Shown: in pieces, positions 8,029-16,747 of the stretch
Layout of the letters: each line of letters starts with the position of its first letter
Position numbering within the stretch: the stretch's first letter is position 1
NCBI RefSeq assembly: GCF_030406665.1
Contig: NZ_CP129121.1
Span: 2,108,001 to 2,172,000, forward strand
Source of the DNA: Halomonas halophila
Lineage (GTDB): Bacteria; Pseudomonadota; Gammaproteobacteria; Pseudomonadales; Halomonadaceae
Length of the DNA: 64,000 nucleotides
Reading direction: 5' to 3'
Notes under the pieces: generated by a model
What the model was told of the DNA's origin: nothing
What the model saw: the letters and a program-made list of their open reading frames with translations, nothing else
Database searches by the model: none
Position numbers and translations under genes: made by a program

Positions 8029-9843
8029 ATGAGTTTCGATTCGCGCCACTTCCTCGCCACCGTCACCGAAGCCCCCGGCGTCTACCGCATGCTCGACGAG
8101 AGCGGCGAGACGCTCTACGTCGGCAAGGCCCGCCGCCTCAAGCCACGCCTGGCCAGCTACTTCCGCGGCGCGCTTAACGCCAAGACCCAGGCGCTGGTGG
8201 CACGCATCGCCGACATCCAGGTCACGGTCACCAACAGCGAGACCGAGGCGCTGCTGCTCGAGCAGACGCTGATCAAGGAGCAGCGCCCGCCCTATAACAT
8301 CCTGCTGCGCGACGACAAGTCCTATCCCTTCGTCTTCGTTACCGACCGCCATCCTTTCCCGGCGCTGGAGTACAAGCGGGCACGCACCCGCCATGACGAC
8401 GGCCGCTACCTGGGCCCCTATCCCAGCAGCACCGCGGTGCGCGAGAGCCTGTCGCTGATGCAGAAGATCTTCCGCATCCGCAACTGCGAGGACAGCGTCT
8501 TCGCCCATCGCACCCGGCCCTGCCTGCAGTATCAGATCGATCGCTGCACGGCCCCCTGCGTGGATTACATCTCGGAGGCGGACTATCGGCGCGACCTGGA
8601 GCACGCCATTCAGTGCCTGGAAGGCAAGAGCGAGGCCGTGACCCGGGAGCTGACTCGCGACATGGAAGCGGCCAGCCAGGCCCTCGAGTTCGAGGAGGCC
8701 GCCCGACTGCGCGACCAGATCCAGCAGCTGCGCCAGCTGCAGCAACGCCAGTTCGTCGACACCGGCAGCGGCGACGCGGACGTCTTCGCCCTGGCCTCCC
8801 GCCCGGGGGCACTGTGCATATCGGTGCTCGCCATCCGGCAGGGGCGACTGCTGGGCGCCCGCCATCATCAGCCGACCAACGGCCTGGACCTGGGCCCGGA
8901 AGCCCTGCTTGGCGAGTTCGTCAGCCAGTTCTACCTCGGCCAGGCCCGCGAGATTCCCGGCGAGGTGATCACCAGCCATGCGCTGCCCGATGCCGAGCTG
9001 CTGGCACAGGCACTGAGCGAGCATGCCGGCAAGCGGATTCGCGTCACCGATCAGGTGCGCAGCCACCGCGCCCAGTGGCAGGAGCTGGCCCGCACCAACG
9101 CCGAACAGCAGCTGGCCGGCCAGCTGGCCAACCAGACCCAGCTCGCGAAGCGCTTCGAGGCGCTGCGCGAGGCACTCGGGCTCGAGCAGGCACCGGAACG
9201 CCTGGAATGCTTCGATATCAGCCACAGCCAGGGCGAGGCCACCGTGGCCTCCTGTGTGGTGTTCGATGCCGACGGCCCGCGCAAGTCCGACTATCGCCGT
9301 TTCAACATCGAGGGCATCGAGCCCGGCGACGACTACGCCGCCATGCGCCAGGCCCTGACCCGCCGTTTCAAGCGCCTCGCCCAAGGCGAAGGTTCACGAC
9401 CGGACATTCTTGTCGTCGACGGCGGCAAGGGCCAGCTCAACATGGCCCGCGAGGTGTTCGCCGAGCTCGGGGTGACCGGCGTGATGCTGCTGGGCGTCGC
9501 CAAGGGCAGCACCCGCAAGGCGGGACTGGAGATCCTCTACCTGGAGACCGTCGACCGCACCCTCGACCTCGATGCCACCTCCCCGGCCCTGCATCTACTG
9601 CAGCATATCCGCGACGAATCGCACCGCTTCGCCATCACCGGCCACCGCACCCGGCGCGACAAGGCGAGGCGGACCTCGACCCTGGAAGACATTCCCGGCG
9701 TCGGCCCACGCCGCCGTCGCGAACTGCTGCGTTTCTTCGGCGGCCTGCAGGGCGTCCGCCAGGCCAACCGTGACGAACTCGCCCGGGTCCCAGGCATCAG
9801 CGCCACCCTCGCCGACACCATCCATCGCGCCCTGCATGGATGA
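8029..9843 (+). CDS. uvrC: Excinuclease ABC subunit C
   Basis: 604 residues, normal for UvrC. Visible domains in order are the N-terminal GIY-YIG nuclease (GVYRML and LYVGKA, roughly residues 15-90), the UvrB-binding UVR helix pair near residues 205-235 (EFEEAARLRDQI), the RNase H-like C-terminal nuclease (ECFDISHSQGE and ILVVDGGKGQL), and tandem helix-hairpin-helix motifs at the end (IPGVGPRRRRELL and VPGISATLADTI). It makes the 3' and 5' incisions in nucleotide excision repair with UvrA and UvrB. It lies 83 bp after uvrY. Its last ten codons form the start of a 100-bp tandem duplication. Confidence 0.97.
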   Translation: MSFDSRHFLATVTEAPGVYRMLDESGETLYVGKARRLKPRLASYFRGALNAKTQALVARIADIQVTVTNSETEALLLEQTLIKEQRPPYNILLRDDKSYPFVFVTDRHPFPALEYKRARTRHDDGRYLGPYPSSTAVRESLSLMQKIFRIRNCEDSVFAHRTRPCLQYQIDRCTAPCVDYISEADYRRDLEHAIQCLEGKSEAVTRELTRDMEAASQALEFEEAARLRDQIQQLRQLQQRQFVDTGSGDADVFALASRPGALCISVLAIRQGRLLGARHHQPTNGLDLGPEALLGEFVSQFYLGQAREIPGEVITSHALPDAELLAQALSEHAGKRIRVTDQVRSHRAQWQELARTNAEQQLAGQLANQTQLAKRFEALREALGLEQAPERLECFDISHSQGEATVASCVVFDADGPRKSDYRRFNIEGIEPGDDYAAMRQALTRRFKRLAQGEGSRPDILVVDGGKGQLNMAREVFAELGVTGVMLLGVAKGSTRKAGLEILYLETVDRTLDLDATSPALHLLQHIRDESHRFAITGHRTRRDKARRTSTLEDIPGVGPRRRRELLRFFGGLQGVRQANRDELARVPGISATLADTIHRALHG

Positions 9844-10000
9844 ATGCCGCCGGGCGAGAGCACGAAGACCCGCCACCGATACCCGGCATCAGCCGCTCTC
9901 CATCCTGGCCGCCGACACCATCCATCGGGCCCTGCATGGATAAACACCGCAGGGCGGGATCACGAAGACCCGCCACCGATACCCGGCATCAGCCGTTCTC
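9811..10000 (+). repeat. Imperfect tandem duplication, period 100 bp, overlapping the 3' end of uvrC
   Basis: The block starting GCCGACACCATCCATCG at 9811 recurs at 9911 with few differences and runs through the shared tail CCGATACCCGGCATCAGCCG. Copy 1 carries the real stop TGA of uvrC. Copy 2 carries the same final codons and TAA but is outside the gene. The rest of the uvrC-pgsA gap holds no gene. Confidence 0.9.
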
Positions 10001-10108
10001 CCCCTAACGTCCGGCTTGATTCGGCGTGCCTACATGGATGAGCGTCGCCGAGCGGGATAGAATGACCCGATATCCCGTGTTCCCCCTCAGGCAAGGACCG
10101 CAGCTTCG

Positions 10109-10657
10109 ATGAACATCCCCAACCTCCTGACCCTGGCCAGAATCGTCTTCATCCCGCTGCTGGTCGTACTGTTCTATCTGCCCTTCTCATGGAGCATGCT
10201 GGCCACCGGCGCCCTGTTCGGCCTGGCCTCGATCACCGACTGGCTGGACGGCTACCTGGCTCGGCGCTGGAACCAGTCGACGCCCTTCGGCGCCTTCCTC
10301 GACCCGGTCGCCGACAAGCTGATGGTCGCCGTGGCCCTGGCGCTGCTGATAGAACGCTACGACGCCAGCTGGCTGACCCTGCCGGCACTGGTGATCATCG
10401 GTCGCGAGATCGTGATCTCGGCGCTGCGCGAGTGGATGGCCGAGATGGGCAAGCGCGGCACGGTGGCCGTCTCCTCGATCGGCAAGCTGAAGACCACCCT
10501 GCAGATGATCGCCCTGCTGCTGCTGCTGGGCTTCGCCCCGGGCACTTCCATCGCCACGCTCGGTGTCGTGACCCTCTATGCCGCGGCCCTGCTGACCCTG
10601 TGGTCGATGATCCAGTACCTGCGGGCCGCCTGGCCGCACCTCAGCGACTCGATGTAA
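10109..10657 (+). CDS. pgsA: CDP-diacylglycerol-glycerol-3-phosphate 3-phosphatidyltransferase
   Basis: 182 residues with four or more membrane segments and the CDP-alcohol phosphotransferase signature DG-x2-AR-x8-G-x3-D-x3-D, seen as WLDGYLARRW followed by GAFLDPVADKL. It makes phosphatidylglycerol-phosphate, the committed step toward phosphatidylglycerol and cardiolipin, at the inner membrane. The order uvrY-uvrC-pgsA-tRNA-Gly-tRNA-Cys-tRNA-Leu is the same as in E. coli, which supports orthology. Confidence 0.96.
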   Translation: MNIPNLLTLARIVFIPLLVVLFYLPFSWSMLATGALFGLASITDWLDGYLARRWNQSTPFGAFLDPVADKLMVAVALALLIERYDASWLTLPALVIIGREIVISALREWMAEMGKRGTVAVSSIGKLKTTLQMIALLLLLGFAPGTSIATLGVVTLYAAALLTLWSMIQYLRAAWPHLSDSM

Positions 10658-10676
10658 CGACAGCCGAGAAAAGCGT

Positions 10677-10704
10677 TTGACAGTCACCGACTTATCCGTA
10701 TAAT
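10677..10704 (+). promoter_or_regulatory. Consensus sigma-70 promoter of the tRNA-Gly/Cys/Leu transcript
   Basis: TTGACA (10677-10682) and TATAAT (10699-10704) are both perfect consensus hexamers with 16-bp spacing, ending 15 bases before tRNA-Gly. Confidence 0.9.
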
Positions 10705-10719
10705 TCGTCCTCGAGTCAG

Positions 10720-10794
10720 GCGGGAATAGCTCAGTGGTAGAGCATCGCCTTGCCAAGGCGAGGGTCGCGAGTTCGAATCTCGTTTCCCGCTCCA
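10720..10794 (+). tRNA. tRNA-Gly(GCC)
   Basis: A 75-nt cloverleaf with anticodon GCC in the loop TTGCCAA, T-arm GGTTCGA-type (GAGTTCGAATC) and encoded CCA. It is the first gene of a three-tRNA transcript behind a perfect promoter. Confidence 0.97.
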
Positions 10795-10888
10795 CTCTCT
10801 TCGACAGAAGAGAACTGACTCGAACGGATCAATGCGCAAGACGGGCCATCGTCTTCGCTCCATCCCCCACGGGTGGCACGATCCTTGA

Positions 10889-10962
10889 GGCTGGATGGCA
10901 GAGTGGTTATGCAGCGGACTGCAACTCCGTGTACGCCGGTTCGATTCCGACTCCAGCCTCCA
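10889..10962 (+). tRNA. tRNA-Cys(GCA)
   Basis: A 74-nt cloverleaf with anticodon GCA in CTGCAAC and encoded CCA. It lies 94 bp after tRNA-Gly, in the order conserved with E. coli. Confidence 0.97.
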
Positions 10963-10993
10963 TCATTCCTATAGCTGTGCGCTCGAACCCCCC

Positions 10994-11080
10994 GCCCGGA
11001 TGGCGAAATTGGTAGACGCAAGGGACTTAAAATCCCTCGGTGGCAACACCGTGCCGGTTCGAGCCCGGCTCCGGGCACCA
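10994..11080 (+). tRNA. tRNA-Leu(TAA)
   Basis: An 87-nt class II tRNA with a long variable arm (CTCGGTGGCAACACCGT region), anticodon TAA and encoded CCA. Confidence 0.97.
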
Positions 11081-11130
11081 TGACTTCCCGACCCGCCATG
11101 GGCTGACCTGTCGACGGTACTCCTTTCCCC

Positions 11131-12258
11131 ATGAAGCTGGTACGCCCGCTACGCGACCCCTACTTCACGAATCAGCATCGTCGCATTCTGCACGTGCTGC
11201 GCGTGGCGCTGGCTCTGACCGTCGCCTATGCCATCACCGAACCCTTCGATCTCCCGCATCGCGGCTGGGCGCTGGTCAGCACCGTGATGGTGATGGGCAA
11301 CCTGCCCCACATCGGCGGCGTGCTCGACAAGGGGCGCCAGCGCCTGCTCGGATCGCTGCTGGGCGCCCTCTGGGGGCTGCTGCTGATCGTCATCACCCCC
11401 TTCTGGCCCCCGGTGCTGCATCTCGGCGCCCTGGCCGGCATCGCCGCGGTCACCTGGTACACCTTCAGCAAGCGTTTCGGCTACGGCGGCCTGATGTTCG
11501 CCATCAGCCTGCTGCTGGTCATCGGCGGCAGCACCCCCGAACTGGAAGCTGCCCTGTGGCGCAGTTTCAACGTGCTGCTGGGCACGCTGATCGGCATCGG
11601 CGTCACCGTGCTGGTGCTGCCCCACAAGGCTACCGACCTGCTGCGCTTCGCCCTCGCCGATCACCTGGATCACATGGCCCGGCTCTATCATGCTCATACG
11701 TCGGCCAGCGCGCCGCCCGACCTCGACACCCACGAGCTGCTCAAGGGCTGCAGCAAGCTGTTGGTCAAGCAGCGCGGGCTGGTGGATGCCATTCATCGCG
11801 AGAACCGGCTGACCCGCGTCGAGCTGGACGAGCTCATCTCCCTCCAGCGCCGCATGTTCTCGACCATCGAGCTGCTGCTCGAAACCCACTGGAACACCCG
11901 CGCCGGCCACGAGCGCATCGATGCCATGCACGGCCTTCGCGGCCAGCAGCACACCCTGGCCCGCGCCATCGGCACCCTGGCGTTCCAGGTACGCACCGGC
12001 CACCCCATCGACGTCGAACTCGCCCCCTTCGACCTGCAGCGCCATGCCGAGCTCGCGGGCGATGCCTACGCCGAAGACGGCCGCCGCCTGTTCAGCCCCA
12101 GCGGCTACCTGTGGCTCAATCGCGAGCTGGCCCGTCTGACCGGCGAACTGGTCGAACGGTTGGGCAGCCTGGAGCGCCTGCCCAGCCGCCGTCTGCGCAA
12201 GGGCGCGTCGCGCCACGGTCTGCTCGAGCCGGACGACACCGGCCAGGCACCGCAGTAA
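11131..12258 (+). CDS. FUSC-family inner-membrane protein (aromatic acid exporter-like)
   Basis: 375 residues. The N-terminal ~160 residues form about six membrane segments of the FUSC type (LTVAYAITEPFDLPHRGWALVS is the usual opening, and LLGSLLGALWGLL follows). The rest is a helical cytoplasmic domain. Relatives include AaeB and YccS, implicated in export of aromatic carboxylates. The gene lies 50 bp after tRNA-Leu and just before nadB. No adjacent membrane-fusion partner is present, so transport activity and substrate remain open. Confidence 0.75.
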   Translation: MKLVRPLRDPYFTNQHRRILHVLRVALALTVAYAITEPFDLPHRGWALVSTVMVMGNLPHIGGVLDKGRQRLLGSLLGALWGLLLIVITPFWPPVLHLGALAGIAAVTWYTFSKRFGYGGLMFAISLLLVIGGSTPELEAALWRSFNVLLGTLIGIGVTVLVLPHKATDLLRFALADHLDHMARLYHAHTSASAPPDLDTHELLKGCSKLLVKQRGLVDAIHRENRLTRVELDELISLQRRMFSTIELLLETHWNTRAGHERIDAMHGLRGQQHTLARAIGTLAFQVRTGHPIDVELAPFDLQRHAELAGDAYAEDGRRLFSPSGYLWLNRELARLTGELVERLGSLERLPSRRLRKGASRHGLLEPDDTGQAPQ

Positions 12259-12282
12259 CGCCGCCATGAAAGGAACCGTCCG

Positions 12283-13869
12283 ATGCCCGACAGCCCCCAC
12301 GAGACCCTGATCATCGGCGGCGGTATCGCCGGCCTGGTCCTGGCCCTGGAGATCGCCGAACACCGCCCCGTGACGCTGCTGCAACCGTCCCGCGAGGCCC
12401 TGGGCGCCAGCCGCTGGGCCCAGGGCGGCATCGCCGCCGTGCTGTCGCCGGACGACGATGTCGAGGCGCACGTCGCCGACACCCTGGTGGCCGGCGACGG
12501 CCTGTGCGACGAGGCCGCGGTGCGCTTCACCGTGGAGCAGGGGCCGGCCGCCATCGAGTGGCTGCTGTCGCTGGGCGTCCCCTTCACGCCGGATCCCGAC
12601 CCCGAGGCCCGCTACCCGTATCACCTGACCCGGGAAGGCGGTCACGGGGCACGCCGAATCATCCACGCCGACGATGCCACCGGGCGCGCCGTGGTGGAGA
12701 CCCTGCGACAGCACGTTGAACGCCACCCGGCCATCCGCCTGCGCACCGACCTGACCGCCATCGGCCTGATCGCTGACGTCGCCGGTCACTGCCGGGGCGC
12801 CCGCTGCCTCGACGAAAACGGCGGTCTGGTGGAACTGATGGCGGCGGACACCGTACTCGCCACCGGCGGTGCCAGTGGCCTGTTCCGCCACACCACCAGC
12901 CCCGACCCGGCCTGCGGCGAAGGCATGCTGATGGCGGCCGAGCTTGGTGCCGAGCTGATGAACCTGGAATTCCAGCAGTTCCACCCCACCTGCCTGTTCG
13001 ACCCGGACGGCCCACCTTTTCTGATCAGCGAAGCGGTACGCGGCGAGGGCGGCCTCCTGCTCGACGCCGACGGACGCCGCTTCATGCCAGAGGTCGACCC
13101 TCGCGCCGAACTGGCCCCGCGCGACGTGGTCGCCCGCGCCATCGACGCCGAAATGCAGCGCAGCGGCCGCGACCATGTCTGGCTCGACGTGCGCCATCTG
13201 GGGGAAGATGCCATTCGCCACCACTTCCCCACCATCCACGCTTACTGCGCCTCACGCGGCATCGACATCGCCCGGGAGCCGATCCCGGTGGTTCCGGCCG
13301 CCCACTACAGCTGCGGCGGCGTGAGCACCGATCTCGAGGGCGTCACCACGGTGCCCCGCCTCCATGCCGTGGGGGAGGTGGCCGGCACCGGGCTGCACGG
13401 CGCCAATCGCATGGCCAGCAACTCATTGCTGGAGTGCCTGGCCTTTGCCCGCAGCTGCGCGCGTCGCCTGCGTGATGCCAGCACGCCCGGCGATGCCCCG
13501 CTGACGTCCTGGCAGCCCGGCACCACGCCAGTGCCGGATGCAGAATGCCAGGCGTTGCTGACCGAGGTGCGCACGATCATGAGCGAGAGCGTGGCCATCG
13601 TGCGCCATGATGCCGGGCTCGCGGCGGCCGAGGAACGCCTCGCCGAGCTCGCCGAGCGCCTGGCGCCGTGCATCGCCGAGGCGCGTCCCAGCGTTCCCCT
13701 CGCCCGGCTATGGCATGCCCTGCGCCTGGCACGACTCACCGTGGCCAGCGCCCGGACGCGCCGCGAATCCCGCGGCCTGCACTTCAACCCCGACTGCCCG
13801 CTGCATGGCGATCCCGCACCACAGCCATCACGCCTCCACCTCAGCGACCTGACATCCGCCAACCACTGA
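12283..13869 (+). CDS. nadB: L-aspartate oxidase
   Basis: 528 residues. The FAD-binding motif GGGIAGLVLALE lies near the N terminus, SRWAQGGIAAVL is the family signature, and HPTCLF and AAHYSCGGV are the conserved active-site and flavin segments shared with succinate dehydrogenase flavoproteins. It oxidises L-aspartate to iminoaspartate, the first step of de novo NAD synthesis; NadA condenses the product to quinolinate. nadA is not in the window. The start is supported by AAAGGAACC upstream. Proximity to ygfX/sdhE on the opposite strand is a common gammaproteobacterial arrangement. Confidence 0.95.
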   Translation: MPDSPHETLIIGGGIAGLVLALEIAEHRPVTLLQPSREALGASRWAQGGIAAVLSPDDDVEAHVADTLVAGDGLCDEAAVRFTVEQGPAAIEWLLSLGVPFTPDPDPEARYPYHLTREGGHGARRIIHADDATGRAVVETLRQHVERHPAIRLRTDLTAIGLIADVAGHCRGARCLDENGGLVELMAADTVLATGGASGLFRHTTSPDPACGEGMLMAAELGAELMNLEFQQFHPTCLFDPDGPPFLISEAVRGEGGLLLDADGRRFMPEVDPRAELAPRDVVARAIDAEMQRSGRDHVWLDVRHLGEDAIRHHFPTIHAYCASRGIDIAREPIPVVPAAHYSCGGVSTDLEGVTTVPRLHAVGEVAGTGLHGANRMASNSLLECLAFARSCARRLRDASTPGDAPLTSWQPGTTPVPDAECQALLTEVRTIMSESVAIVRHDAGLAAAEERLAELAERLAPCIAEARPSVPLARLWHALRLARLTVASARTRRESRGLHFNPDCPLHGDPAPQPSRLHLSDLTSANH

Positions 13870-13995
13870 GGGATGCGGCCGCCCCGAGGCGCTCGTATAA
13901 AAGAGCGGAACAACACGGGCAGCCACCATGGAAGAGGCGCCCGGAGCGACACTTCATCGTCCGGCATCGGGGAAGGCGGAAAAGAGAAGCCGGCA

Positions 13996-14394
13996 TCAAG
14001 GAAGAGAGAGCAGCGCCTTGCGCAGCCGACGCAGCGATTCGGCGTTGCCGCTATCGGGCCAGAGCCAGAGGCGCCTGCCGGGCAGGCGCAGCCCGATCAG
14101 CCAGGGTCCCAGGTAGTCGCACCGCAGCGGCACTTGCTGCCAGACCTCACTCCCCGCAGGACGCCAGGCCAGCAGTGGCGCCGCACCCTCTCGCGGCTGC
14201 AGGCGCAGCGCACCCCGCAGCCGCTGCCGGGCGACATCGATCAGCACGGCAGCCATCAGCGCCGCCGCTGGCAGGGCCGCCCACCAGGTCACGAACGTTC
14301 CCAGCCACCCCACCACGCCCAGGGCCATCAGGCCCTGGGCGAGCAACGACAGCCTAGAGGTTGCGATAGTGATCGTTATCGGTGCTCTCGGCAT
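13996..14394 (-). CDS. YgfX/CptA-like small membrane protein
   Basis: 132 residues. Two hydrophobic segments occur near the N terminus (LSLLAQGLMALGVVGWLG and the following one). They are followed by a basic region with W-rich motifs (LWLWPDSGNAESLRRLRKAL) typical of the YgfX family. The start overlaps the 3' end of sdhE by 41 bp, the usual sdhE-ygfX arrangement. E. coli YgfX has been described both as a toxin-like inhibitor of cell-shape proteins and as an SdhE partner; its physiological role is unsettled. Confidence 0.75.
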   Translation of the reverse strand: MPRAPITITIATSRLSLLAQGLMALGVVGWLGTFVTWWAALPAAALMAAVLIDVARQRLRGALRLQPREGAAPLLAWRPAGSEVWQQVPLRCDYLGPWLIGLRLPGRRLWLWPDSGNAESLRRLRKALLSLP

Positions 14395-14647
14395 GCTCGA
14401 CGATCATCTTGACGATGCGGCGACGCTCGGGCTCCTCGGGCCACTCACGGCGCATCAACCAGGCGAAGAGATCCTGATCCTCCTCGTCGATCAGGGTGCG
14501 ATAGGCGGCCTGGTCGCGCTCGTCGAGGGTATCGTAGCGTTGCTCCAGGAAGGGAATCAGCAGCAGGTCGAGTTCCCACATGCCACGACGGGAATGCCAG
14601 TAGAGGCGCTTGCGAAGGGCGGCTGCCGCGGACGAATCGTCGTTCAA
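14354..14647 (-). CDS. sdhE: Succinate dehydrogenase assembly factor 2 (FAD assembly factor SdhE)
   Basis: 97 residues from a TTG start at 14647, chosen because CGAGG lies six bases upstream and because SdhE proteins are about 85-100 residues. The RGMWELDLLLIPF segment carries the RGxxE motif required for covalent flavinylation of SdhA, and LFAWLM completes the family pattern. It helps attach FAD to SdhA (and FrdA) in the cytoplasm. The longer open frame upstream has no family resemblance. Confidence 0.9.
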   Translation of the reverse strand: MNDDSSAAAALRKRLYWHSRRGMWELDLLLIPFLEQRYDTLDERDQAAYRTLIDEEDQDLFAWLMRREWPEEPERRRIVKMIVEHAESTDNDHYRNL

Positions 14648-14809
14648 GATCGGCCTCGTTGATCCGATGAATGTGTCGACAGTATACCCGAGCCGTCCAC
14701 CCCCGGCAGCCCGCCCCGATCCACCGTGCCCGCGGCCAAGGCGACTGGCCGAGCAGCGTCGAGCGCGGGTCCGGCAGCGGCACGCAACTTGCGTGTGAAG
14801 GCTAGTGCG

Positions 14810-14838
14810 TTGTTTTATCAAAAGTTGCGCAGTATGCT
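14810..14838 (+). promoter_or_regulatory. Probable sigma-70 promoter of ihfB
   Basis: TTGTTT (14810-14815) and TATGCT (14833-14838) are 17 bp apart, in a locally AT-rich patch 58 bp before ihfB. The spacer contains TATCAA, reminiscent of but not matching a full IHF site. Confidence 0.55.
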
Positions 14839-14895
14839 TTGAGGAACGATCGCCCTGTGCCCCACGGCCGGATCAGGACAGCACGGAGAGAGCCG

Positions 14896-15192
14896 ATGAC
14901 CAAGTCCGAACTGATCGAACAGATTGCCATGCGACAGCCCGAGCTGTCCGTCAAGGACGTCGAGGCCGCCGTGCGGCTGATCCTGGATGACATCACCGAC
15001 ACCCTCGCGGACGGCGGGCGGGTCGAGATCCGCGGCTTCGGCAGCTTCTCGCTGCACTATCGCGAACCGCGCGTCGGCCGCAACCCCAAGACCGGCGAGC
15101 CCGTCGATCTCGACGGCAAGTTCGTACCGCACTTCAAGCCCGGCAAGGAGCTGCGCGAGCAGGTGGACGCCAGTCGCGCCCTCGGTTACTGA
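14896..15192 (+). CDS. ihfB: Integration host factor subunit beta
   Basis: 98 residues of the HU/IHF fold: KSELIEQIA at the N terminus, VEIRGFGSFSLHYR as the first beta arm, GRNPKTGEPV with the DNA-intercalating proline region, and FKPGKELRE at the end. With IhfA it bends DNA sharply and serves recombination, replication and sigma-54 transcription. It is followed by lapA and lapB, the usual order. The usual upstream rpsA is absent here; sdhE lies divergently instead. Confidence 0.95.
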   Translation: MTKSELIEQIAMRQPELSVKDVEAAVRLILDDITDTLADGGRVEIRGFGSFSLHYREPRVGRNPKTGEPVDLDGKFVPHFKPGKELREQVDASRALGY

Positions 15193-15247
15193 CGGGCGCG
15201 CCCGACCGCCCTTCCCACTCTCTTTCACACGACACGGGAATTCACAC

Positions 15248-15553
15248 ATGCGTTGGCTCAAAGGCCTGATCCTGGCCGTCATCCTGCTGGTGGTACTGCT
15301 GGTCGGCATTCTTTTCGCCGTCAACAACCAGCAAGCCCTGCCCCTCAACCTGATCTGGTTCGAGCTGCCGGCGGCGTCGCTCTCGGTGTGGCTGCTGGCC
15401 AGCCTGGTCGTCGGTGTACTGCTTGGCATGCTCGCCATGGGTGGCGTCTACCTGCGCCTGCGCACCCTGCTGACCCGGGCCCAGCGCCACAATCAGCAGC
15501 AGCGCAAGGAGCTGGACCAGCTGCGCGTCCAGGAGATGAAGGAACTGCCCTGA
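15248..15553 (+). CDS. lapA: LapA-domain membrane protein (lipopolysaccharide assembly protein A type)
   Basis: 101 residues with two transmembrane helices (LILAVILLVVLLVGILFAV and LLASLVVGVLLGMLAMGG) and a C-terminal coiled-coil tail. The NNQ motif after the first helix is typical of DUF1049. LapA works with LapB at the inner membrane in balancing LPS synthesis through LpxC degradation by FtsH. The stop is three bases before lapB begins. Confidence 0.88.
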   Translation: MRWLKGLILAVILLVVLLVGILFAVNNQQALPLNLIWFELPAASLSVWLLASLVVGVLLGMLAMGGVYLRLRTLLTRAQRHNQQQRKELDQLRVQEMKELP

Positions 15554-15555
15554 GC

Positions 15556-16740
15556 ATGACCGATGTTCTGCTGCTGGCCCTGTTGTTGGCAGCGGTCGCC
15601 ATCGGCTGGTGGCTCGGCCGCCGCGAACGCCGGAACACCGCCCCCGCGCCTCAGTCGCCGACGCTGGCCCGCGATTACTTCGTGGGCCTCAACTATCTGC
15701 TCAACGACCAGCAGGACCGCGCCATCGAGACCTTCATCGGCGCCCTGGAGGTCAACAGCGATACCATCGAGACGCACATCGCCCTGGGCAACCTGTTCCG
15801 CACCCGCGGCGAGGCCGACCGGGCGGTCAAGGTCCACCAGAACCTGCTGGCACGTCCGACGCTCAGCGCCCAACAGGGCGACCGCGTTCAGCTGGAGCTG
15901 TCACGCGACTTCCTGCAACTCGGCCTGCTGGACCGCGCCGAGCGACTGCTCTACTCGCTGATCAAGGACAGCCATAACGGCGAGCATCGCCATGCCGCCA
16001 GGCAACTGCTGGTCGACCTGCTGGAACGGGAAGGCGAGTACCAGCAGGCACTGGACGTGGCCCAGCCGGCGCTGATCAAGGAAAGCAACGACGTGCGGCG
16101 CGCCGCCGCCCACTGGCTGTGCGAGATCGCCGACCAGGAGCGCCAGTCGGCGAGCCCGGTGTTGGCGCGTCGCCATCTCAAGCAGGCGCTTTCCACCGAT
16201 CGCCAGTGCGTTCGCGCCAATCTGATGCTGGCCGACATGGCACTGGAGACAGGCCAGTACCGCCAGGCGATCCGGCTGCTGCAGCGAATTCCCGACCAGG
16301 ACAAGCACTTCATTCCGACCCTGCTAGAACCGCTGGGACGCGCCTATCGGCTGCTCGACGATGAAGAGGGACTGATTCGTCACCTCGAGTCGCTGCTCGA
16401 GACCGCGCCCTATACCAGCGTGATCATCATGCTGGCCGAGACCCTGCGCCGCCAGCATGGTGATACGGAGGCCGCCCAGGCGCTGCTGACCCGAGAGCTG
16501 GAGCGCTCGCCGAGCCTCGGCGCCGTCGACTACCTGATTCGGCTCTACCACCAGCAGGAAGGTGGCACGGGCAACCCGCGCATCGAACTGCTGCAGCGCC
16601 ACACCCACACGCTGCTCCAGGCCCGCCCCCGCCATCGCTGCCAGCGCTGCGGCTTCAGCGGCGAACCGCTGCTGTGGCAGTGCCCCCGCTGTCGCAGCTG
16701 GGGCACCACCAAACCGATCACCGGGATCGAGGGCGAATAG
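15556..16740 (+). CDS. lapB: Lipopolysaccharide assembly protein B (YciM)
   Basis: 394 residues. An N-terminal membrane anchor (VLLLALLLAAVAIGWWLG) is followed by about nine TPR-like repeats (for example RDYFVGLNYLLNDQQDRAIE). The C terminus is a rubredoxin-like metal knuckle with CQRC and CPRC pairs. This is the full LapB architecture. LapB recruits LpxC to FtsH and coordinates LPS synthesis with export. Tight coupling to lapA indicates one transcript. Confidence 0.95.
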   Translation: MTDVLLLALLLAAVAIGWWLGRRERRNTAPAPQSPTLARDYFVGLNYLLNDQQDRAIETFIGALEVNSDTIETHIALGNLFRTRGEADRAVKVHQNLLARPTLSAQQGDRVQLELSRDFLQLGLLDRAERLLYSLIKDSHNGEHRHAARQLLVDLLEREGEYQQALDVAQPALIKESNDVRRAAAHWLCEIADQERQSASPVLARRHLKQALSTDRQCVRANLMLADMALETGQYRQAIRLLQRIPDQDKHFIPTLLEPLGRAYRLLDDEEGLIRHLESLLETAPYTSVIIMLAETLRRQHGDTEAAQALLTRELERSPSLGAVDYLIRLYHQQEGGTGNPRIELLQRHTHTLLQARPRHRCQRCGFSGEPLLWQCPRCRSWGTTKPITGIEGE

Positions 16741-16747
16741 CCAACCC

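Noticed and set aside
14354..14821. Longer SdhE frame starting at 14821
   Set aside because: Upstream residues are Arg/Ser/Gly-rich and unlike SdhE. The TTG at 14647 gives the family length.
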